A stretch of 7,104 bases of DNA from Chloroflexota bacterium. GTDB taxonomy: Bacteria; Chloroflexota; Anaerolineae; Anaerolineales; DRMV01. The stretch is taken from NCBI GenBank assembly GCA_013153335.1, contig JAADEP010000003.1:1-7104 (forward strand), given 5' to 3'. Both the position numbers and the translations under genes were made by a program. Under the pieces are notes generated by a model. That model did no database searches and was not told the DNA's origin. It saw nothing but the letters and a program-made list of their open reading frames with translations. Shown here in pieces: positions 1 to 5,513 of the stretch. Position 1 is the first letter of the stretch. Every line of letters begins with the position of its first letter.

Positions 1-247
1 GGCCCGGACGTTGAAACACCTCCACGGCCGCGACCGTCTCGAGGGTTTCAGGCCAAAAGCTTAACACCAAAGGCGGGTCGAGGATGGAAACGTGGTTATA
101 AATTACCACATACGGGCGCTGTTTCGGGATGTGCTCAAAGCCGTACAGACGAATACGAAAGGCCGCCCGCATCAGCCAACGAAAGGGCGGGCGCAGGGTA
201 AAGCGCGCCAAGCGGCTATACCACGGTGGGCGATACGCGCGCGTCAT
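1..247 (-). CDS. plsC: 1-acyl-sn-glycerol-3-phosphate acyltransferase (PlsC/LPLAT family), N-terminal part, cut by window edge
   Basis: Partial gene: 82 codons are visible from an ATG at 247-245, and the frame stays open to the left edge. The translation begins MTRAYRPPWYSRLARF and contains NHVSILDP at residues 51-58. This is the NHx4D acyltransferase signature (His52, Asp57), the catalytic His/Asp pair of the PlsC/LPLAT family. The context before it (RLYGFEHIPKQRPYVVIYNH) also fits PlsC, where a glycine-containing strand and a proline precede the motif by about 15 residues. Family role: acyl transfer to lysophosphatidic acid at the inner membrane to give phosphatidic acid. The ATG overlaps the cmk stop codon (ATGA, 4 bases), so translation is probably coupled to cmk; only a weak GAGG precedes the start. 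cmk-plsC adjacency is common in bacteria. The exact acyl acceptor cannot be read from this fragment, so another LPLAT member is possible. Confidence 0.85.
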   Translation of the reverse strand, partial: MTRAYRPPWYSRLARFTLRPPFRWLMRAAFRIRLYGFEHIPKQRPYVVIYNHVSILDPPLVLSFWPETLETVAAVEVFQRPG

Positions 248-969
248 GAAGCCTCGGCTCCGTCGGAAGGATGCGGCGCCGCGCGGCGCTGCAGAACATC
301 CCACACGCGGGTGAAGACCTGGTCGGGCGTCAAGCCATCGGTCACGAGGACCCACGCGTCCGGGGCAGGGCGCAGGGGCGCGACCGAACGCCCTGCGTCC
401 GTGCGGTCGCGAGCGCGCATGCGCGCCAAAACCTCGTCGAACGAGACCGGCTGGCCCCGCGCGCGCAGCTCTTCATATCGCCGCCGCGCGCGCTCCTCGA
501 GGGATGCATCGAGGTAAATCTTGAAATCGGCCTCGGGCAGCACCACCGTGCCAATATCCCGCCCGACCATCACCACCCGGCCTTGGCGCCCAATTCGGCG
601 CTGCACCTCGAGCAAGGCCTGCCGCACGCCCGGATGAGCCGCGACCGCCGCGACCCACGCGTCCACCTCAGGCGAGCGGATCGCCCAGGTCACGTCCTGG
701 CCATCCACCCACACGTCGTTGCTGCGGCCATCCGCCTGGCTGGGCGGGCGGACATCGATCGCGAGCTCTGAGGCCAAGCGGGTCATCGCGGCCTCGTCAC
801 GCGGGGATAAGCCCCGCTGCAGCGCAGCCCACGTCACCGCGCGATATAGCACGCCCGTGTCAAAGTAGAGATAACCTAAGGCTTCGGCAAGACGGCGAGC
901 CAACGTGCTTTTGCCCGAAGCGGCTGGCCCGTCAATGGCGATCATAAGCGGGAACGATCGAGCATCCAT
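244..969 (-). CDS. cmk: Cytidylate kinase (CMP/dCMP kinase)
   Basis: Cmk transfers phosphate from ATP to CMP or dCMP in the cytoplasm, feeding CTP and dCTP synthesis and recycling CMP released by lipid and RNA turnover. The 241 residues carry the family landmarks in order: P-loop GPAASGKST (14-22), FDTGVLYRA (36-44), the CMP-binding insert with DGQDVTWAIRSPEV (89-102), GRDIGTVVLP (136-145), and the lid and C-terminal signature RDRTDAGRSVAPLRPAPDA (187-205). Length is slightly above the usual 220-230, with a short A/E/P-rich tail. The start is uncertain. ATG 969 has GGAAGG only 3 bases upstream. ATG 945 (Met9, giving MIAIDGPAASGK, the more typical N-terminus) has no Shine-Dalgarno but overlaps the stop of a possible leader ORF. 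A sigma70-like promoter lies just upstream, and the downstream plsC start overlaps the stop by 4 bases, so the two form an operon. Confidence 0.97.
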   Translation of the reverse strand: MDARSFPLMIAIDGPAASGKSTLARRLAEALGYLYFDTGVLYRAVTWAALQRGLSPRDEAAMTRLASELAIDVRPPSQADGRSNDVWVDGQDVTWAIRSPEVDAWVAAVAAHPGVRQALLEVQRRIGRQGRVVMVGRDIGTVVLPEADFKIYLDASLEERARRRYEELRARGQPVSFDEVLARMRARDRTDAGRSVAPLRPAPDAWVLVTDGLTPDQVFTRVWDVLQRRAAPHPSDGAEAS

Positions 970-1001
970 GCACCTTCCCCCGGGATGAGGTTGCGATTCA
1001 T
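942..1001 (-). other. Possible short leader ORF upstream of and overlapping the cmk start (19 residues)
   Basis: On the minus strand an ATG at 1001-999 opens 19 codons (MNRNLIPGEGAWMLDRSRL) ending in TGA at 944-942. The ATG lies 7 bases after the predicted -10 box, so its A could be the first transcribed base (a leaderless start). The TGA overlaps the internal cmk ATG at 945 as ATGA. Both facts are seen in the sequence; that it is translated is inference. ORFs this short arise often by chance in GC-rich DNA, and it overlaps the annotated cmk N-terminus in another frame. Confidence 0.2.
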
Positions 1002-1008
1002 GCGCTTG

Positions 1009-1037
1009 AGGATAGGGCCAACCCGGGCCTTTGTCAA
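1009..1037 (-). promoter_or_regulatory. Sigma70-type promoter for cmk-plsC
   Basis: Reading the minus strand, a perfect -35 hexamer TTGACA (1037-1032) is followed by exactly 17 bases and a TATCCT -10 hexamer (1014-1009; 4 of 6 consensus positions). The expected transcription start is near 1003-1001, giving a leader of roughly 32 bases before ATG 969. It lies in the 128-base gap between the membrane-protein gene and cmk, the correct side and distance for cmk. The -10 is imperfect and no experimental data are available, but perfect -35 plus optimal spacing in such GC-rich DNA is unlikely to be chance. Confidence 0.65.
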
Positions 1038-1052
1038 CCCCAGACGCGCTTC

Positions 1053-1084
1053 GGCCGCGCGGGGATGCGCGAGCGCTCGCGGCC
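1053..1084. repeat. GC-rich inverted repeat between the membrane-protein gene and the cmk promoter
   Basis: GGCCGCG (1053-1059) is matched by its complement CGCGGCC (1078-1084). Inside lies a perfect 14-base palindrome CGCGAGCGCTCGCG (1068-1081) that partly competes with the outer stem. It begins 13 bases after the membrane-protein stop codon (minus strand) and ends 15 bases upstream of the -35 box of the cmk promoter. It could end or stabilise the upstream transcript, but no T tract follows on the minus strand, so it is not a standard intrinsic terminator. A protein-binding operator is an alternative. Self-complementary runs are common in GC-rich spacers. Confidence 0.35.
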
Positions 1085-1097
1085 CGCTACGGAAGGC

Positions 1098-3716
1098 CTA
1101 GGTTCGCGGCTCAGACTCGGCTTGGGCCCGGGCTTGACGCAACAGGAACGCCAGTCCGCCCGCCAACAACAGCAAGCCCGAGCAGCCTAAGAGGACGAGC
1201 ACGCCATACCCGCGCCACTGCTGCACCAAGATGGTGATCACGCCCAGAACCAGGAACGCGACCGGCGTCCAGATCAGTGACGCGGCGCGCTGCAGCACGC
1301 CATAGCCCACCACCACCAACGCCTGCAGGAACAACACCGCGAAGTACCACGCGTCCCGGTTCTTCGCCATCTGCACATAGGTCGTGGTGAACAGGATGAG
1401 CTGCGAAAGCATCCCCAAACCTTCCGCGACCCACCGATACCCCGCGCGGCGGAAGAGCGCGTGCAGGCTCAAGCCTAACAAGGCCGCGGGCACGGAATAG
1501 GCCTGGGGATGGTGCACGTCCAGCGCGTGAAGCAGTGAGCTATACGAAGCGAAGTACAGCAACGCGGTGGGCAGACTAAGCCAAATCTCGCGCCAGCGCC
1601 ACGCGTACCAGCCCGTGATGCTCGCGTACACAGCCAGGGCCAGGCTGTGCTCCGCGCAGCGCGCGCTCCCCCAAGGGAAGCTGAGGCATTCCAGAGCCCA
1701 AAGGGCGGCCAGCCATACCAGGAGCATCAGGCCGTACGCCCAACCCGTCCACGCGCGCGCCCGTGCGCGCCCGCGGGGCGCGAACCGGTCGATCAGGGCC
1801 AGCGCGACCGGCAGCACGGCCCAAACCAGGGGCCGATCGGGCAGGCCGAGCAAGGCCAAGATACGCGCCCAGGCCCAGCCCAACACCAACACTCCCCAGC
1901 CGACCATGGCCGCGTGGTCGAGCCGAAAGCCCTGGACCAACACCACCACGCCCAATCCCAGACCGACCAGCACCTCGGTCCAGGTCTCGCCCGGGAACGC
2001 AGCCAGGGTCAGAAGAACGAACAACACGCCCGACCAGCCGGCCAGACCGACCAACAACGCGCGTTGTCCCAGCTCAGGCGGCCAAACCCGGCGTACAAGC
2101 TCATACAAGGCCACCAAAAGAAGGAACATCGCGAACCACCAAGGCAGGGGGTTCGCGCCCGGGATGCCCTGGAAGACTTCCCAGCCGAAATGGGCCCCGA
2201 CGTCGAGGAAGCGATGGGGGCCGAGGTAAGCGAGCAAGTACCCGGGATAAATCTCGGCCAGGACGTGCGCGTACGCGCGCAACAGCAAACCGACCGAAAG
2301 CCAGGCCAGGGCGCGGCTATCCCACGCGGCCGCCCAAACCCAAAGCACCAGCGCGGCCGCGAACCATACCAACAAGCTGGCCAAAATCTGCACAACCAGC
2401 GGCCACGTGGGCTGCGCGGCCAGGAACTCGCCGCTCTGGGCCCAAAGCAGCCCTGTCACCACAGCCAAAGCCCAACCCCACGTTGGGTGAGCCCACGCCA
2501 CCCGCCGGATGCGCCAGGCCACAAGCGCGACCGGCAGGCTATAGAGCAGCAAGCCCAGGCCGAAACAACCCTCGCACCACGCGTCGAACCAAAAGGCCCA
2601 GCTCTGCCCCGTCATCCAAACCGCCACCGGCACAATAACCGCATCCCAGACCGGAACCGCCCGCACCCGCCGCGCGAGGATGAAGGTGCCGGTCACCAGG
2701 GTATACAGGAGTGCGGTTTGGAACCACAAGCCCGCGTCGAATTCAAAGCTCGGCTCGAACCAGCCGAGGAGCAACAGCCACGAGAGTCCCAACTGCCCCA
2801 CCGCGAACCACACCTTGGCCAACCGGGGCCGGCGGGACCAAGCCCAGCGCGCGAGCGCCAGGCTCGCGGCAAACACGCCATACCAAAGCCAAAGCAACCC
2901 GATGAGCCGTTCGCCGCCCCAAGCCTGCCAGAGGTGGAACAGCGTCCAAGCCGCGTTCACGGGCAGCGCGAGTGCGAAGAGCACCGAGCTGTACGCCCAA
3001 GCCAGGCCTCCCGCGAGCGCGGCCAACAGCGCGTGCACCCCGGCCCAATACCCGTGCTCGACTTGCGCGCTCCACCCGAGGCGTTCGCGGAACACGTCGG
3101 CCCAGGCCAGCGCGTTCGCGACGATCAACCCGTAAAAGACCACGGCCATCACCCAACTGCCGCGCGAGGTGCGCGAACGCAATCCCCAGGCCAACCCAGC
3201 GAACAGCACCGCGGCCGCGGCCAACACGGGGATGCGCAAGCCCTCAAAGACCAACGCGAGCAGCAACGCGGCCGCCAGAACCAAGAACGCACCCAAATAC
3301 AACGCCAAACTCAGGCCTAACCCCCACGCGGGCCGGTCAGCTTCGACCACTTCTCGGGAAGGCTGGGACGCGGCGCGGACGTCGCCGTAGCGCAAGCGGA
3401 GCACCCAGGCCTGCTCGGGCGTGAGCAGGCCTTCGGTTTCCCATTGGCGGATGTAGTCGAGCAGCCAAGGCACTGAAACCGACGCGCGGTAACGCGCGTA
3501 AAAGGCCTGGGCCGCGGGGCTCTGCAAGGCTTCCCACGCGGCCGCGCGCACCGGAGGGGGGACGTCGGGCCGAGCGGCCAGGAGCTCGATCCGCTGCCAA
3601 ACCGGGGTCGCCCGCGCGGTAACAGCTTCGGGCGTTTGAGGCCAACGCCGCAAGAGCTCGATCTGGCGCTCAGGGTCTGAGTGCCCCAGTTCCTCGAGCC
3701 AAGTTCGGATATCCAT
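1098..3716 (-). CDS. Large Trp-rich polytopic membrane protein of unknown function (DUF2157-like layout)
   Basis: 872 residues; function not recognised. Residues 1-130 are soluble, charged and helical, ending with LLTPEQAWVLRLRYGD (97-112). A short helical segment with a G-L-L/I-(S/T)-P-E-Q-A pattern followed by many membrane spans recalls DUF2157-type proteins; that is a recalled resemblance, not a search result. From about 136 to 859 there are roughly 24 hydrophobic segments, broken by short Arg-rich turns and one longer, less hydrophobic stretch at about 484-525 rich in G, P, H and aromatics. I count about 64 Trp, near 7%, several times the usual fraction. Cysteines pair in loops: CEGC (381-384) and C677/C687. 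No catalytic signature, ATPase or glycosyltransferase motif was seen. The ATG at 3716 has a strong AGGAGG 6 bases upstream (3728-3723). The start is 72 bases after the amrS stop with no terminator between, so co-transcription with amrS is likely. Integral inner-membrane location is inferred from hydropathy. Confidence 0.85.
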   Translation of the reverse strand: MDIRTWLEELGHSDPERQIELLRRWPQTPEAVTARATPVWQRIELLAARPDVPPPVRAAAWEALQSPAAQAFYARYRASVSVPWLLDYIRQWETEGLLTPEQAWVLRLRYGDVRAASQPSREVVEADRPAWGLGLSLALYLGAFLVLAAALLLALVFEGLRIPVLAAAAVLFAGLAWGLRSRTSRGSWVMAVVFYGLIVANALAWADVFRERLGWSAQVEHGYWAGVHALLAALAGGLAWAYSSVLFALALPVNAAWTLFHLWQAWGGERLIGLLWLWYGVFAASLALARWAWSRRPRLAKVWFAVGQLGLSWLLLLGWFEPSFEFDAGLWFQTALLYTLVTGTFILARRVRAVPVWDAVIVPVAVWMTGQSWAFWFDAWCEGCFGLGLLLYSLPVALVAWRIRRVAWAHPTWGWALAVVTGLLWAQSGEFLAAQPTWPLVVQILASLLVWFAAALVLWVWAAAWDSRALAWLSVGLLLRAYAHVLAEIYPGYLLAYLGPHRFLDVGAHFGWEVFQGIPGANPLPWWFAMFLLLVALYELVRRVWPPELGQRALLVGLAGWSGVLFVLLTLAAFPGETWTEVLVGLGLGVVVLVQGFRLDHAAMVGWGVLVLGWAWARILALLGLPDRPLVWAVLPVALALIDRFAPRGRARARAWTGWAYGLMLLVWLAALWALECLSFPWGSARCAEHSLALAVYASITGWYAWRWREIWLSLPTALLYFASYSSLLHALDVHHPQAYSVPAALLGLSLHALFRRAGYRWVAEGLGMLSQLILFTTTYVQMAKNRDAWYFAVLFLQALVVVGYGVLQRAASLIWTPVAFLVLGVITILVQQWRGYGVLVLLGCSGLLLLAGGLAFLLRQARAQAESEPRT

Positions 3717-3788
3717 ATCACCCCTCCTGCAAACCCCAAGGCACGCCGCGCGGCACGACGCTGGCTCGAGGCAGATCGGTTGCGAAGG

Positions 3789-4931
3789 TCAGGCCAAAGG
3801 CCGGGGCAGCCCGGGGCCGTGCAAACGCACGGCTTTGGGGTCAGGCGGCCACAACCCCGGAATGCGCGTGCCGCAGCGCGGGCACGTCCCTTCGCCGGTG
3901 ATGTGATATTCCTGCACGATGTACCCGTACCGCCGGATGAGGAGTTCGCCGCAATTCGGGCACCAGGTGTGCTCAAAGGGGCCAACGCGGCCGGGCAGAT
4001 TGCCCGCATACACGAAATGGAGCCCCTCCTCTTTGCCGATCTCAGCTGCCCGGATGATTTGCTGCACCCGGGTCGGCGGCGGGTCGGTCATTTTGTAATC
4101 GGGATGGAACGCGGTCACATGCCACGGGATGTCTTTCGAGACCGACGCGATGAACCGAGCCGCGTCGCGCAGCTCTTCCTCGCTGTCGTTGAAGCCCGGC
4201 ACGATCAGGGTCACGATCTCGACCCAAAAGCCCATTTCGTGGGTCATGCGGATGGTGTCCAAAACCCGCTGGAGCACGCCGCCCAGGCGACGGTAATTTT
4301 TGTCGTTCATGGTCTTGAGGTCGATTTTGTACGCGTCCGTGTGCGGCCGGATGTACTCCAGGACTTCGCGCGTGGCATTGCCGTTCGAGACATAACCGGT
4401 GATAAAGCCCTCTTTCTTCGCGGGCCGGAAGATAGCCATGGCCCACTCGCTGGTGATCAAGGGCTCGTTGTACGACGAGATAATCGCGCGCGCCTGATGC
4501 TCGCGCGCCATCCGCACCAAATCTTCGGGCTCAACCCGGTGGATGTAGCGGATGTTAAGGTCACTGAGCGGGTCCCGCAAGGCTTGGGAGGTCAGCCAGT
4601 TTTGGCAATAAGGGCAATGGTAGTCGCACCCCAACATGCCGAAGGTCAGGGCATCGTTACCGGGCCACACGTGGTAGAAGGGCTTCTTCTCAATGGGGTC
4701 CACCTGAAGCGCGGCCACATACCCCCAAGGCACGTACAGAACGCCATCCTTGTTGAAGCGAACCTGACAAATGCCCCGCCTCCCCGGTCGGATAAGGCAG
4801 CGGTGCCCGCACGCGTAGCAGCGCACCTTGCCGTCTTCGAGCTTCTCGTACAGTTCGCCCGGTCGCGTGAGTTGGTCCAAAATCTCGCCCAGCGACGTTT
4901 TGGATTTGGGCGGCAAAACGTTCGACGTCAT
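3789..4931 (-). CDS. amrS: AmmeMemoRadiSam-system radical SAM enzyme (AmrS-like, related to pyruvate-formate-lyase activases)
   Basis: 380 residues, probably cytoplasmic. The radical SAM cluster motif CxxxCxxC is Cys102, Cys106 and Cys109 in CDYHCPYCQNW; it should bind a [4Fe-4S] cluster and cleave S-adenosylmethionine. An N-terminal Cys set (C38, C41, C45, C55; YACGHRCLIRPGRRGIC) and a C-terminal zinc-ribbon-like pair (C324/C327 and C350/C353, CPNCG...CPRCGTRIPG) flank the barrel; both are typical of this family. Other family blocks are SYNEP (153-157), DAYKIDLK (199-206), EIVTLIVPGFNDS (238-250), PWHVTAFHPDY (269-279) and VYAGN (307-311). The family is named for genomic linkage to Memo and AMMECR1 genes; neither lies within this window. 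I know of no settled substrate, so only the chemistry class is safe. The ATG at 4931 has GGGAGG 7 bases upstream (4944-4939). It follows the ndk terminator, so it needs its own promoter, but I found no convincing -35/-10 pair in the 102-base gap. The last 20 or so residues form a proline-rich extension. Confidence 0.9.
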   Translation of the reverse strand: MTSNVLPPKSKTSLGEILDQLTRPGELYEKLEDGKVRCYACGHRCLIRPGRRGICQVRFNKDGVLYVPWGYVAALQVDPIEKKPFYHVWPGNDALTFGMLGCDYHCPYCQNWLTSQALRDPLSDLNIRYIHRVEPEDLVRMAREHQARAIISSYNEPLITSEWAMAIFRPAKKEGFITGYVSNGNATREVLEYIRPHTDAYKIDLKTMNDKNYRRLGGVLQRVLDTIRMTHEMGFWVEIVTLIVPGFNDSEEELRDAARFIASVSKDIPWHVTAFHPDYKMTDPPPTRVQQIIRAAEIGKEEGLHFVYAGNLPGRVGPFEHTWCPNCGELLIRRYGYIVQEYHITGEGTCPRCGTRIPGLWPPDPKAVRLHGPGLPRPLA

Positions 4932-4957
4932 GATTCAACCTCCCTCGTCGAATCGGC

Positions 4958-4980
4958 CTGCCCCGCGGGGCCCTGGGCAG
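4958..4980. repeat. GC-rich dyad in the amrS leader
   Basis: CTGCCC (4958-4963) pairs with GGGCAG (4975-4980), and inside lies the perfect palindrome GCCCCGCGGGGC (4960-4971). On the minus strand it lies about 27 bases upstream of the amrS start and just before the Shine-Dalgarno. No T run follows, so it is not a standard terminator. Its arms match those of the ndk terminator at 5010-5027. Leader hairpin, binding site or remnant of a duplicated stem are all possible. Confidence 0.35.
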
Positions 4981-5003
4981 GAGCCATACGCGCGTCCAAA
5001 GGG

Positions 5004-5027
5004 AAAAAAGCCCCGCGTGTGCGGGGC
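5004..5027 (-). terminator. Rho-independent terminator after ndk
   Basis: On the minus strand a perfect 7-base-pair all-GC stem, GCCCCGC (5027-5021) with GCGGGGC (5016-5010), closes a four-base ACAC loop and is followed at once by six T residues (5009-5004). It begins 7 bases after the ndk TAA (5036-5034). This is a textbook intrinsic terminator and marks the end of the LPEWL-protein/ndk transcription unit. Confidence 0.92.
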
Positions 5028-5033
5028 CGCGGA

Positions 5034-5489
5034 TTAGGGCTGTTCAAAGATCCAGCGGTCCACGTCCCGACGCCATGGCACCAGCTCGTCGGGCCGGAAC
5101 CACAGCGCGATCTCGTACTCCGCGGTCTCCGGGCCGTCCGAAGCATGGGTGAGGTTCCGCCCGATCTCCAGGCCGAAATCGTGCCGAATGGTGCCCGGCG
5201 CGGCCTCCGTTGGTCGGGTCGCGCCCATGGTCTGGCGGACGGCCGCGATCGCGTTGGTCCCTTCCCAAACCATGGCCATGACCGGCCCTGAGGTGATGTA
5301 TTCGAGCAGGCTTTCGTAGAAGGGCTTGCCCTTGTGGACCGCGTAGTGCTTTTCGGCCAGTTCGCGCGAGACGAGCATGAACTTAGCCGCGACCAAACGC
5401 AAACCGCGCTGCTCCAGGCGTTTGATGATTTCGCCCATGAGCCCCCGTTGCACCGCGTCGGGCTTGATGAGGACGAACGTGCGCTCCAT
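5034..5489 (-). CDS. ndk: Nucleoside diphosphate kinase
   Basis: Ndk uses a phosphohistidine intermediate to move the gamma phosphate from an NTP (usually ATP) to any NDP, balancing RNA and DNA precursor pools in the cytoplasm. The 151 residues match the usual length. Landmarks: RTFVLIKPDAVQRGLMGEII (3-22), KPFYESLLEYITSGPV (55-70), the nucleotide-binding RQTMGATRPTEAAPGTIR (85-102), the active site NLTHASD (112-118) with catalytic His115, and C-terminal EIALWF...WIFE. The active-site motif reads HASD where HGSD is commonest, a conservative change. The ATG at 5489 is preceded by AAAGGAGG (5501-5494) 4 bases away. The upstream LPEWL-protein gene ends 24 bases before the start, and a strong terminator follows, so ndk is the last gene of that unit. 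Confidence 0.98.
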   Translation of the reverse strand: MERTFVLIKPDAVQRGLMGEIIKRLEQRGLRLVAAKFMLVSRELAEKHYAVHKGKPFYESLLEYITSGPVMAMVWEGTNAIAAVRQTMGATRPTEAAPGTIRHDFGLEIGRNLTHASDGPETAEYEIALWFRPDELVPWRRDVDRWIFEQP

Positions 5490-5493
5490 GCTT

Positions 5494-5511
5494 CCTCCTT
5501 TGCAGCAAAGG
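5494..5511 (-). promoter_or_regulatory. ndk ribosome binding site inside a small inverted repeat
   Basis: The Shine-Dalgarno AAAGGAGG (5501-5494) overlaps one arm of an inverted repeat, CCTTTGC (5511-5505) and GCAAAGG (5503-5497), centred on one base. A realistic fold is a CCTTTG/CAAAGG stem with a CTG loop, hiding the first half of the Shine-Dalgarno. The repeat starts 2 bases after the upstream stop codon (5516-5514), so a terminating ribosome would cover and melt it. The inverted repeat is seen directly; coupling is inference. Confidence 0.4.
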
Positions 5512-5513
5512 CG

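Noticed and set aside
112..118. ndk active-site HASD in place of HGSD (residues 115-118 of Ndk, DNA about 5136-5147) as a sign of altered function
   Set aside because: A conservative Gly-to-Ala change with the catalytic His and the rest of the motif intact; not evidence of a changed activity. The start and end given here are residue numbers.
1647..3320. Plus-strand open frame of 557 residues
   Set aside because: It is the antisense shadow of the membrane-protein gene. Its translation is Pro/Arg/Gln-rich, without hydrophobic core or motif, whereas the minus frame has clear membrane spans and a strong Shine-Dalgarno.
3745..3754. Palindrome GCCGCGCGGC between amrS and the membrane-protein gene as a terminator
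   Set aside because: Only 10 bases with no loop and no T tract; too common in DNA of this composition, and it does not separate the two genes.
4932..5003. Promoter for amrS in the gap after the ndk terminator
   Set aside because: One is expected, but the best candidates (TTGGAC without a -10; TATGGC without a -35) do not form an acceptable pair.
3681..5291. Plus-strand open frame of 536 residues
   Set aside because: It runs antisense through amrS, the ndk terminator and half of ndk. The minus-strand genes carry unmistakable family motifs, so this is a GC-rich shadow.
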